From positions 1-15,753 of the forward strand of contig CAJXJV010000010.1 in NCBI GenBank assembly GCA_913055135.1: 15,753 bases of DNA, given 5' to 3'. A program made the position numbers and the translations under genes. The stretch's first letter is position 1, and the number at the start of each line of letters is the position of its first letter. Shown in pieces: positions 6,042-12,353 of this stretch. The notes under the pieces are model-generated. The model did not search any database, was not told the origin of the DNA, and was given only the letters and a program-made list of their open reading frames with translations. The stretch comes from an uncultured Desulfurobacterium sp. GTDB lineage: Bacteria > Aquificota > Aquificia > Desulfurobacteriales > Desulfurobacteriaceae.

Positions 6042-7284
6042 CGGCTCCTCCTTGGGAGATATCACAGGCAAATCTATTCCAGACAGCAAGTGGTGGTTCA
6101 CAGACAGGATCCTGTTTCAATTTTTCTATAAAGCGGGTGAGTTCTTCCTCGGGTATCAGCTTCATACCTATTCCATAGTTAGAAAGGGCAAAAATTACAC
6201 CTTTCCCAACAGGTAATGAATTGACAGCGATACAGTTAACACCCTTTGAAACGAGAAACTCTACCAACTCTATGCATTTGCCGAATTTCATGTTGGAAGC
6301 TGGGTTTTTCAGAAGTGCCAACTCCTCAAAGTTGTTTTTCTCTTTTTTGAGCAGGAGAATTTTTGAGCATTCCCCAAACCTCCCACAAACTCTCTTTTCA
6401 TCTTCTTCAATGGGAATAGCATAGATAATGTCGCTTCTCTCTTCTGGTTCGAAATGAATAATTATCTTTTCTATGAAGGGGACATCCCGCTTTATCCTTT
6501 CCTCAATTTCATGGATGAGACTGTGGGCTTTTTCAAGGCTGTCTGTAGAGACGCAGACTTCTGCTTCAATGAATTTGTAGCTTCCAGAACTCCTTCCGGT
6601 TATTGACTTAACTCTAGAGACAAGAGGATAGGAAAGCATTATTTCCTTGATTTTATCAAGGGTTTCTCTATCTATAGAAGCATCAAGAATGACCTTTAGA
6701 GAGCCTAACATTATCTCAAAGCCTGAATGGAAAATGAAAAGAACAACTATAAGAACTGCTATCTTTTCAAGTATGGGGTAACCAAAGTAGTTTCCAAGAA
6801 TACCAGTAAGAACGATGGTAGAGGAAAGCATATCGGTTTTTATGTGTTCAGAATCTGCAATGAGGCTGGGTGAGTTGAGCTCTTCCCCCTTCTTCCTCTC
6901 ATACTTTGAAAAAATGTAGGTAAGGATAATTGTAGTGATAATAGCCACAACAGCTACAGGAAGATTGTCAATTCTCATTTCTTTATGGCTGAAAAGGACG
7001 TCTCTGGCTATCTCATAACCTGCGAAGAATATAGCAAAGGCACTAACTAATGAGATTACGTTTTCTACCTTGTAGAGTCCATAGGGAAAGCTATTCAGCT
7101 TCATGTTGGCTATGACTATACCTGCATAAACAGATAAAGCAGCAGCAAGGTCAGCTATCGAGTGAATTCCGTCTGCAATCAAAGCTGCAGAGCCTGAAAC
7201 TATTCCTGCAACAATCTTTAAAAGAGATAAAAATAGATTTAGAAAAACAGAGTAGAGAGCTATCTTCTTTTTTTCCTCTACCAT
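6010..7284 (-). CDS. Cation diffusion facilitator transporter fused to a C-terminal NifX/NifB-type (FeMo-co-binding-like) domain
   Basis: The product is 424 residues, over 100 longer than a usual CDF protein. Residues 1-200 form the six-helix CDF membrane domain with transport-site motifs ADGIHSIAD (Asp38, His41, Asp45) and ADSEHIKTD (Asp144, His147, Asp151); CDF proteins export divalent cations such as Zn, Fe, Mn or Co by proton exchange. Residues about 205-281 are the ferredoxin-like cytoplasmic domain, ending IIIHFEP. Residues about 286-392 (from IIYAIP to RFIEKL) look like the dinitrogenase iron-molybdenum cofactor domain, including the SKILLLKKE, FGKCIELVEFL and GVNCIAVNSLPVGKG segments. 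Cysteines at 300, 306, 337, 351, 394 and 407 could bind metal. The start ATG 7282-7284 has GGAG 6 bp upstream. It heads the leftward operon. The metal specificity and role of the fused domain are inferred. Confidence 0.88.
   Translation of the reverse strand: MVEEKKKIALYSVFLNLFLSLLKIVAGIVSGSAALIADGIHSIADLAAALSVYAGIVIANMKLNSFPYGLYKVENVISLVSAFAIFFAGYEIARDVLFSHKEMRIDNLPVAVVAIITTIILTYIFSKYERKKGEELNSPSLIADSEHIKTDMLSSTIVLTGILGNYFGYPILEKIAVLIVVLFIFHSGFEIMLGSLKVILDASIDRETLDKIKEIMLSYPLVSRVKSITGRSSGSYKFIEAEVCVSTDSLEKAHSLIHEIEERIKRDVPFIEKIIIHFEPEERSDIIYAIPIEEDEKRVCGRFGECSKILLLKKEKNNFEELALLKNPASNMKFGKCIELVEFLVSKGVNCIAVNSLPVGKGVIFALSNYGIGMKLIPEEELTRFIEKLKQDPVCEPPLAVWNRFACDISQGGAGESNRAYRKG
6047..6053 (-). 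promoter_or_regulatory. Strong ribosome binding site for the GTG start of the NYN gene, inside the CDF gene
   Basis: AAGGAGG on the minus strand ends 5 bp before GTG 6041. It lies within the last codons of the CDF gene and decides the NYN start in favour of GTG over the ATG at 6101. Confidence 0.75.
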
Positions 7285-7335
7285 ACAAAACTCCGTACCT
7301 CAATAGAATAGACCTGTAAACCAGATATCAAAGAC

Positions 7336-7364
7336 GTTATAAGAAACTGATTACAGTTTAAAAG
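7336..7364 (-). promoter_or_regulatory. Weak candidate promoter with a dyad operator upstream of the CDF gene
   Basis: On the minus strand TATAAC (7341-7336) resembles a -10 box. The perfect 6-4-6 dyad AAACTG-ATTA-CAGTTT (7344-7359) occupies the region where the -10/-35 spacer would lie. The -35 (CTTTTA, TTTTAA or TTTAAA depending on spacing) is poor. A metal-responsive activator or repressor site is possible for a CDF gene but is an inference. Confidence 0.3.
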
Positions 7365-7462
7365 GTTTTCTGTTAAATTCTACCATCTCTGTAATTACAT
7401 AATTGACTAAGCTTAAGTTGACATCAGAGTTTCTTTTTGATTACAGATGAAATATTTTTCCC

Positions 7463-7491
7463 TTGACAAATTTTCAATTCGAATGTAAATA
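7463..7491 (+). promoter_or_regulatory. Candidate promoter of the rplY-pth-rpsF operon
   Basis: A consensus TTGACA (7463-7468) is followed after 17 bp by TAAATA (7486-7491), giving a leader of about 30 nt before ATG 7530. A second TTGACA (7418-7423) lies upstream but has only a poor -10 near 7441. The rest of the divergent spacer 7285-7529 holds the CDF-side elements and no gene. Confidence 0.5.
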
Positions 7492-7529
7492 TTGCCTGCT
7501 TTCCCGCAAAACTAAAACAGGAGGTAAGT

Positions 7530-8117
7530 ATGAAGGTAGTAAACCTGAAGGCTACCCGAAGAGAGAAGACAGGAAAAGGGGTAGCAAGAAAACTGCGCAG
7601 GGAAGGCCTTCTGCCAGCCGTTATCTACGGTGGTGGAAGACCAGAGGCAACACACATAGCCATTCCTGCTGGCGAAGTAAAGAGAATCAAGCACCATCAT
7701 GGTCTCATCAAGTTAGACCTTGAGGGTGAAGAGAGGATATGCATCCTCAAAGATATCCAGTACAACTGGCTGGGGGATGTACCTATCCACGTTGACTTCC
7801 AGGAAGTCAAGTTTGGTGAAACCATCACTACTGTGGTCGAACTTGAGTTTGTAGGAACACCTGTTGGTGTATCCGAAGAGGGTGGTGTTCTCGAAATCAT
7901 GAAGAGGGAAGTTGAAATCGAAACTCTTCCAAGGGCAATTCCTGAAAAGATTGTTGTTGACATCTCCAATCTCCACGCAGGAGATGCTCTCCACGTAGGA
8001 GAACTTCCTGTTCCAGAAGGTGTTAAAATCGTTGACAACCCAGAAGAAACAGTTGTCGTAGTAACTGAACCAGAAGAAGCTACAGCTGAAACGTCTGAAG
8101 AGGCTTCAGAGGAGTAA
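7530..8117 (+). CDS. rplY: Large ribosomal subunit protein bL25, CTC (general stress) type
   Basis: The product is 195 residues with the two-domain CTC form of bL25. The N-terminal 5S-rRNA-binding barrel (about 1-90) includes TRREKTGKGVARKLRREGLLPAVIYGG. The C-terminal beta domain (about 91-180) includes VDFQEVKFGETITT and the signature HAGDALHVGELPVPEGV. A Glu-rich tail follows. bL25 binds 5S rRNA in the 50S central protuberance; in Bacillus the CTC form is stress-induced. ATG 7530 has AGGAGG 5 bp upstream. It is the first gene of the rightward operon and its stop overlaps the pth start by one base (TAATG), a conserved rplY-pth pairing. Confident. Confidence 0.97.
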   Translation: MKVVNLKATRREKTGKGVARKLRREGLLPAVIYGGGRPEATHIAIPAGEVKRIKHHHGLIKLDLEGEERICILKDIQYNWLGDVPIHVDFQEVKFGETITTVVELEFVGTPVGVSEEGGVLEIMKREVEIETLPRAIPEKIVVDISNLHAGDALHVGELPVPEGVKIVDNPEETVVVVTEPEEATAETSEEASEE

Positions 8118-8683
8118 TGATAAAGCTCATTGTAGGCCTTGGTAACCCCGGAAGGGAATATGAGAATACAAGACACAATGTGGGCTGGATGGTTTTAGAC
8201 CATCTGGCTGAAGAGCTCGGTATCGATTTCTCTAAGGAAAAATTTAAAGGAAAGATTGCAGAGCTCCGAGCTGATGATAGAAAGATTTTCCTTTTAAAGC
8301 CACTTACCTACATGAACCTGAGCGGAGAGAGTGTGGAAGAGATTGCAAGGTTTTACAAGATAAAGCCTGAAGAAATTCTGGTTATTTACGATGACCTTGA
8401 TCTCCCCTTAGGTAAACTCCGCCTCAGGTTGAAGGGAAGCAGCGGAGGACACAGAGGAGTAGCTTCTGTTGAACAGCATCTACGGAGCAGAAACTTCCCG
8501 AGACTTAGAGTGGGAATAGGAAGACCTGAAAGAAAGGAAGAGGTTGTCAACTACGTCCTGTCTCCTTTCAGAAAAGAAGAGATTGAAACTCTGAAGGAGG
8601 CTATAGAGAAAGCAGTAAACTGCTTAAAAGAGATTCTCCAGAAGGGCGAGATTGACAACAAAATCATGAGTAAATGCAACTAA
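8117..8683 (+). CDS. pth: Peptidyl-tRNA hydrolase
   Basis: Pth cleaves the ester bond of peptidyl-tRNAs released by stalled ribosomes, recycling tRNA in the cytoplasm. The product is 188 residues, as usual. Conserved parts are VGLGNPGREYENTRHNVGW (Asn10 and catalytic His20), KPLTYMNLSG (Asn67), YDDLDLPLGK (Asp93) and SSGGHRGVASVEQHL. In the last motif the position of E. coli Asn114 (GGHNG) is Arg113, a variant that may alter substrate contacts; the catalytic His/Asp pair is intact. The start overlaps the rplY stop (TAATG) and uses a GAGGAG in the rplY 3' end, so translation should be coupled. rpsF follows after 11 bp. Confidence 0.97.
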   Translation: MIKLIVGLGNPGREYENTRHNVGWMVLDHLAEELGIDFSKEKFKGKIAELRADDRKIFLLKPLTYMNLSGESVEEIARFYKIKPEEILVIYDDLDLPLGKLRLRLKGSSGGHRGVASVEQHLRSRNFPRLRVGIGRPERKEEVVNYVLSPFRKEEIETLKEAIEKAVNCLKEILQKGEIDNKIMSKCN

Positions 8684-8684
8684 C

Positions 8685-8689
8685 GGAGG
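8685..8689 (+). promoter_or_regulatory. Ribosome binding site that decides the start of rpsF
   Basis: GGAGG ends 5 bp before ATG 8695. The earlier in-frame ATG 8674 lies inside pth and has no ribosome binding site, so the shorter bS6 starting MREYYYEM is preferred. Confidence 0.7.
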
Positions 8690-8694
8690 TTGAA

Positions 8695-9069
8695 ATGAGG
8701 GAATACTACTACGAGATGGTTTACATACTGAGACCAACAATGTCTGATGAAGAGATTGAAAAAGGCATAGAAAAGGTTAACTCTTATGTTGAAAGGTACA
8801 ACGGTGAAGTTCTCCACATTGATAGGTGGGGAAGAAGGCAGCTTGCGTATCCAATTAACGACTATGACAAAGGATACTACGTTCTTGAGTACATAAGAAC
8901 AAACGACAGAGATTTTGTAAAGAACATGGAAAACTTCTTCAAAATCAACGAAGACGTAATCAGATTCCTTACATTCAGACTGAAACCATCTGAAGTAAAG
9001 GAATTAAAGGAAAAGCTTGGAGCAAAGGTTGAAACTGTTCCTGCTGAAGAATCTAAGGGAGAAGAGTGA
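8695..9069 (+). CDS. rpsF: Small ribosomal subunit protein bS6
   Basis: The product is 124 residues. It starts MREYYYEMVYILRPTMSDEE, continues with the basic loop HIDRWGRRQLAYPINDYDKGYYVLEYI (about 42-68) and ends with a Glu-rich tail, all typical of bS6. bS6 forms a heterodimer with bS18 on the platform of the 30S subunit; rpsR lies two genes downstream. The start ATG 8695 is set by GGAGG and by the conserved N-terminus. The stop TGA (9067-9069) overlaps the ssb start by one base. The rpsF-ssb-rpsR-rplI order is the classical arrangement and supports the identification of all four genes. Confidence 0.97.
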   Translation: MREYYYEMVYILRPTMSDEEIEKGIEKVNSYVERYNGEVLHIDRWGRRQLAYPINDYDKGYYVLEYIRTNDRDFVKNMENFFKINEDVIRFLTFRLKPSEVKELKEKLGAKVETVPAEESKGEE

Positions 9070-9446
9070 TGGCAAACCTTAACAGAGTGTTTCTCATCGG
9101 AAGGCTTGTCGCTGATCCCCAGCTTTCACATACGAACTCCGGAACACCTTTTACCAGATTCAGAATAGCAGTTAACAACCCTTACAGAGACAGAAACGGC
9201 AACTGGCAGGACGAAACTCTTTTCATCGACGTTGTTCTCTGGGGAGATGCAGCCGATAGAGCTGTCAGCAGGTTTAATAAGGGTACCAGAGTCCTTGTAG
9301 AAGGTAGACTGAGGCAGTCCAACTGGGAAACAGAAGAGGGAGAAAGACGTTCAAGAATAGAAGTAAGAGCAGACAGAGTTGTAGGACTTGATCCCAGAAG
9401 GGAACAGAATGAATCTATTGAAGAAATTGATGACATCGAATTTTAA
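9069..9446 (+). CDS. ssb: Single-stranded DNA-binding protein
   Basis: The product is 125 residues, shorter than the E. coli protein (178) because the linker after the OB fold is only about 15 residues. The OB fold spans about 1-107: MANLNRVFLIGRLVADPQLSHT, the strand FIDVVLWGDAAD and the segment GTRVLVEGRLRQSNW. The acidic tip reads IEEIDDIEF; the last three residues IEF replace the usual IPF that docks partner proteins. SSB protects and organises single-stranded DNA in replication and repair. ATG 9069 overlaps the rpsF stop (TGATG), with AAGGGAG 7 bp upstream. A GTG at 9066 would add one residue and is less likely. Confident. Confidence 0.97.
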   Translation: MANLNRVFLIGRLVADPQLSHTNSGTPFTRFRIAVNNPYRDRNGNWQDETLFIDVVLWGDAADRAVSRFNKGTRVLVEGRLRQSNWETEEGERRSRIEVRADRVVGLDPRREQNESIEEIDDIEF

Positions 9447-9457
9447 GGAGGTAAACA

Positions 9458-9700
9458 ATGAGCAACGGACTTCCACAGAGAAGATTTGTAAGAAGAAGGA
9501 AATACTGCAAGTTTTGTGCTGAGAAGATAGAAAAGATTGATTATAAAAATGTGGAACTCATCAAGCCTTTTATTTCTGAAAGGGGAAGAATTATCCCAAG
9601 AAGAATTTCTGGTGTATGTTCCAAGCACCAGAGACAACTTGCAAAAGCTGTTAAAAGAGCCAGACACCTTGCACTACTCCCATTTGTGAAGATAGACTAA
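9458..9700 (+). CDS. rpsR: Small ribosomal subunit protein bS18 (zinc-motif form)
   Basis: The product is 80 residues. Family motifs are [23 protein letters not shown] and the [33 protein letters not shown] core. Cys19 and Cys22, plus the Cys and His of GVCSKH, form the C+ type zinc-binding set lost in many zinc-independent paralogues. bS18 pairs with bS6 on the 30S platform. AAGGAGG (9445-9451) lies 6 bp before ATG 9458. The stop overlaps the start of the DUF2232 gene (TAATG). Confident. Confidence 0.97.
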   Translation: MSNGLPQRRFVRRRKYCKFCAEKIEKIDYKNVELIKPFISERGRIIPRRISGVCSKHQRQLAKAVKRARHLALLPFVKID

Positions 9701-10509
9701 TGAGAAATTACAAGCTGCCAGTTTTCTATGTTTTACTAACGGTTGCAACGGGAGCCCTGATGGGCGTAGAGGCTCTTTTGCCTCTTGCTCTGGGGCTTTC
9801 TCTGTTTATTCCGGCTCTGTGTTACGTTGTCACCAGAGACTTTGGAATACTGGCTGCTTTGTTTCTCTCTGTAGTTTCTATTGGGATTATCTCTCTATCT
9901 GAAGGCTGGAAGACCTCTCTCGATATTTCTGCCCTTTCCCTTTTAGGTATATCAACAAGAATCTTAAAAGAGAAACTAAAAACGGAGAATGTTATTCTTG
10001 TTCTGTCACTGATTTCCTCAGGAATAACCATATTTGAAGATCTCTTTATAGGTCTTCCAGCCGAAGTTAAACAGATACCGTGGTTTACTCAATTGAGATG
10101 GGGATTCTACTTCCTTTCATCCGTTGTAATATCAGCCATTAGTGTCGGCATAATAGCACTGGTTTCAAAAGAAGATTTCGGATTCAAAAGACTTAAATTT
10201 GATTTCTGGATTGTACCAATCTTTCTTATCTCTGGATTTTTATCCATTCTCAGGTGGACCCCGGAGATACAGGTAATCAGTACAAACGTACTCGTTGGAG
10301 TTTTAGGACTTTTCATCGTTCAGGGATTTGCAATTTTTTCCTATTACATAGAAAAGTTTTCTGTGTTGGCAAAAATTTTAACCTTATTTTCTATTGTTTT
10401 CTTTCCAGCAGGAGCTGTCATACTGGCAGTATTTGCTGGAATTTTCGATTTCTGGTTTGATTTCAGAAAACTAAAGGGAGGTAAGAAAAATGGAAGTGAT
10501 TCTGCTTAG
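9700..10509 (+). CDS. DUF2232 (YybS-like) polytopic membrane protein
   Basis: The product is 269 residues and strongly hydrophobic, with about eight predicted membrane segments (near 7-25, 28-45, 48-66, 96-112, 132-157, 170-188, 195-215 and 222-252) and a short basic C-terminal end. I assign it to the DUF2232/YybS group from its topology, its length and its position between rpsR and rplI, where such genes occur in several phyla. Its function is not known. Its start overlaps the rpsR stop (TAATG), and its last 20 bp overlap the rplI start. It is therefore co-translated with ribosomal proteins despite being a membrane protein. Family confidence is moderate, since no sharp sequence motif is visible. 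Confidence 0.72.
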   Translation: MRNYKLPVFYVLLTVATGALMGVEALLPLALGLSLFIPALCYVVTRDFGILAALFLSVVSIGIISLSEGWKTSLDISALSLLGISTRILKEKLKTENVILVLSLISSGITIFEDLFIGLPAEVKQIPWFTQLRWGFYFLSSVVISAISVGIIALVSKEDFGFKRLKFDFWIVPIFLISGFLSILRWTPEIQVISTNVLVGVLGLFIVQGFAIFSYYIEKFSVLAKILTLFSIVFFPAGAVILAVFAGIFDFWFDFRKLKGGKKNGSDSA

Positions 10510-10942
10510 AGATATGGAAAACCTTGGAAAGGTTGGCGAGATTGTAAAAGTAAAGGATGGATACGCTCGAAACTACTTGATTCCTGAAGGAATCGCTCTC
10601 CCTGCAACAAAATCCAACATTGCAAGGGTGAGAAATGAACTGAAAGCTCTTCAAAGAAAAGCTCAAAGACAGATTGAAAGGTATAAAGAACTTGCTGAGC
10701 AGCTCTCCTCCACAAGAGTTGTTATTGAGCATGAAGCTGGTGAAGAAGGTAAACTGTTTGGTTCAGTCACAACCTCTCAGATAGAGAAAGCCCTTCACAA
10801 GGCCGGTTTTGAGGGTGTAGAGAAAAGACAAATTATCCTTGAAAAACCTATAAGAGAAGTTGGTTCTTACGAGGTGAAAATTCACCTCTTCAAGGATATT
10901 GAAGCTACAATAACCGTTGATGTAGTACCTCTTAAGAAATAA
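10490..10942 (+). CDS. rplI: Large ribosomal subunit protein bL9
   Basis: The product is 150 residues. The N-terminal domain MEVILLRDMENLGKVGEIV followed by VKDGYARNYLIPEGIALPAT is the bL9 signature. The long connecting helix (about 45-78, Lys/Arg/Gln rich) and the C-terminal domain (GKLFGSVTTSQIEKAL onward) follow in the usual order. bL9 binds 23S rRNA near the L1 stalk and influences reading-frame maintenance. GGGAGGT inside the preceding gene gives a ribosome binding site about 8 bp before ATG 10490. Its stop codon lies at the base of a two-part stem-loop (10932-10970). Confident. Confidence 0.97.
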   Translation: MEVILLRDMENLGKVGEIVKVKDGYARNYLIPEGIALPATKSNIARVRNELKALQRKAQRQIERYKELAEQLSSTRVVIEHEAGEEGKLFGSVTTSQIEKALHKAGFEGVEKRQIILEKPIREVGSYEVKIHLFKDIEATITVDVVPLKK

Positions 10943-10970
10943 ATTTTGCCCCTCCCGGGGCATTTCTTAA
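10932..10970 (+). terminator. Two-part stem-loop at the rplI/speD junction (terminator or attenuator)
   Basis: The outer arms TTAAGAAAT (10932-10940) and ATTTCTTAA (10962-10970) pair perfectly over 9 bp. The inner arms GCCCC (10948-10952) and GGGGC (10957-10961) pair around a TCCC loop, with a 7-nt bulge on the 5' side. There is no long U-tract, only UUUCUU if the inner stem forms alone. It ends 4 bp before the speD Shine-Dalgarno sequence, so partial termination or control of speD is plausible. Confidence 0.5.
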
Positions 10971-10985
10971 TTATGGAGGTCTGCC

Positions 10986-11516
10986 ATGGAATTTGTAGGA
11001 AGACACATAATGATGGATGCTACAGTTAAGGACATTGGAAGGATTAATGCCATCCAGCCTATCTATGACTACATGGAAGAGTTAGCAAGACAGTTAGACA
11101 TGACTCTCGTATATCCACCAATCGTTGCAAGATTCCCATTTGCTCAATCTGAACTTGAACAGTTTGTCAAAAAACTTTCTGAGGAAAACGTAAAGAGTAG
11201 AACTTTAGAATTTATGGAAGAAACCCTTAAAAGAAGAGCCACTGAAGATAGTGGAGTTTCTGGTGTTTCTATCTGGCTTGAAAGCCACTGTACAATCCAC
11301 ACCTGGCCTGAGGAAAAATTCTTCAGCCTTGACGCTTACAGCTGTAAGGATTTTGATCCAATGGTTGCCTTTGAGCTTACAATAAAGTGGTTTAACGTTG
11401 AATACGCATCTTTTGTTGACGTTGAAAGGTACATTGGAGGACCTTGCATAATCAAGGCTTACGAATACAAGAACGGCGAACTTAAGCCGTGCGAACCTTC
11501 AATCTCTACTAAATAG
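10986..11516 (+). CDS. speD: S-adenosylmethionine decarboxylase proenzyme family protein (SpeD-like, extended form)
   Basis: SpeD decarboxylates S-adenosylmethionine to supply aminopropyl groups for spermidine and long polyamines; the proenzyme cuts itself to create a pyruvoyl group. The core motif WLESHCTIHTWPEE places the cleavage serine at Ser100, with His105 and Cys120 (AYSCKDFDP) at the same +5 and +20 spacing as Ser63, His68 and Cys83 of the Thermotoga maritima enzyme. The product is 176 residues against about 120-130 for typical bacterial class 1B proteins. The extra part is a charged helical segment between GRHIMMDA (5-12) and GVSGVSIW (90-97). Family members with ornithine or arginine decarboxylase activity have been reported, so the substrate is not certain. 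GGAGGT lies 5 bp before the ATG. The 3' end overlaps the convergent rsmI by 18 bp. Confidence 0.88.
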   Translation: MEFVGRHIMMDATVKDIGRINAIQPIYDYMEELARQLDMTLVYPPIVARFPFAQSELEQFVKKLSEENVKSRTLEFMEETLKRRATEDSGVSGVSIWLESHCTIHTWPEEKFFSLDAYSCKDFDPMVAFELTIKWFNVEYASFVDVERYIGGPCIIKAYEYKNGELKPCEPSISTK

Positions 11517-12353
11517 TTCAATGGCTCTCTTATATACCTGGTTCTTGGGGAGACCTGTCCTCCGACAGGCCTCCTTTACAGCACCTTTTAAAGACATTCC
11601 CTCTTCTTTTAAACGAATTAATAAAAAATCCATATTTTCTTCTGATTCATTTCCTTGATTATCTGAAGGATAGAATAGAAGAACAAATTCTCCTTTCAGT
11701 TTGTTTTTTGACAGGAGCTCTTCAAGGACTTCTTCTGGAGTTCCTTCTAAAAACTCCTCATTTACTTTTGTTATTTCCCTATAAACACCAATCCTTTTCT
11801 GAGGAGTTATTTCACCCAAAATTTTCAAGGTTCTCTCTATACGATGGGGAGACTCATAGGAAACAACGGTATAGGGTAACTTAACAACTTCTTTCAAAGT
11901 TTCTCTTAGCTGAGATTCTTTTCTGGGCAGAAATCCAACAAATAGAAACCGATCTGTTGGAAAACCTGAAGCGGAAATGGCTGCAATCACAGCAGATGGT
12001 CCTGGTACCGGAATAACCTCAATTCCCTCTTCTCTGGCAAGTCTTACAATTCTATAACCTGGATCACTAATACATGGAGTCCCCGCATCGGAAACAAGAG
12101 CGATGTCTTTTCCTGATAGGAGTTCTTCAATTAGTTTCTTCGAAACCTCCCTCTCATTGTGCTCGTGGTATGGAACAAGTTTTCTCCCGTGGATATCGTA
12201 GTAGTTTAAAAGCTTTAAGGTTCTCCTTGTATCCTCACAGGCAATTATGTCAACTTCTTTCAAAATTCTCAGAGCTCTTAGAGTTATGTCTTCAAGATTC
12301 CCTATTGGCGTTGCAACAACGTAGAGCCTTCCTAACCTCTCTGGGCTATGCAT
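11499..12353 (-). CDS. rsmI: 16S rRNA (cytidine(1402)-2'-O)-methyltransferase
   Basis: RsmI methylates the ribose of C1402 in the 30S decoding centre using SAM. The product is 284 residues, the usual length. Signatures are YVVATPIGNLEDIT (11-24), ACEDTRRT (38-45), VSDAGTPCISDPGYR (87-101), PVPGPSA (115-121) and GFPTDRFLFVGFLPRK (130-145). A small C-terminal helical domain (about 240-284) ends KNQVYKRAIELFSRD. The start ATG 12351-12353 lies 22 bp inside the 3' end of ridA, with GGAG 6 bp upstream, so the two genes form a coupled leftward pair. The 3' end converges on and overlaps speD by 18 bp. Confident. Confidence 0.97.
   Translation of the reverse strand: MHSPERLGRLYVVATPIGNLEDITLRALRILKEVDIIACEDTRRTLKLLNYYDIHGRKLVPYHEHNEREVSKKLIEELLSGKDIALVSDAGTPCISDPGYRIVRLAREEGIEVIPVPGPSAVIAAISASGFPTDRFLFVGFLPRKESQLRETLKEVVKLPYTVVSYESPHRIERTLKILGEITPQKRIGVYREITKVNEEFLEGTPEEVLEELLSKNKLKGEFVLLFYPSDNQGNESEENMDFLLIRLKEEGMSLKGAVKEACRRTGLPKNQVYKRAIELFSRD

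Noticed and set aside
7418..7446. TTGACA at 7418 as the main rplY promoter
   Set aside because: The -10 region at 16-18 bp (TTACAG) is poor; the TTGACA at 7463 has a better partner and spacing.
7463..7723. Plus-strand frame of 86 residues overlapping the rplY start
   Set aside because: Composition is random-like and it reads rplY in another frame, with no ribosome binding site at its TTG start.
7697..8176. Long minus-strand frame of 159 residues opposite rplY
   Set aside because: It is low-complexity (Ser/Thr-rich), has no ribosome binding site, and mirrors the Glu-rich rplY codons; a shadow of a well-identified ribosomal protein gene.
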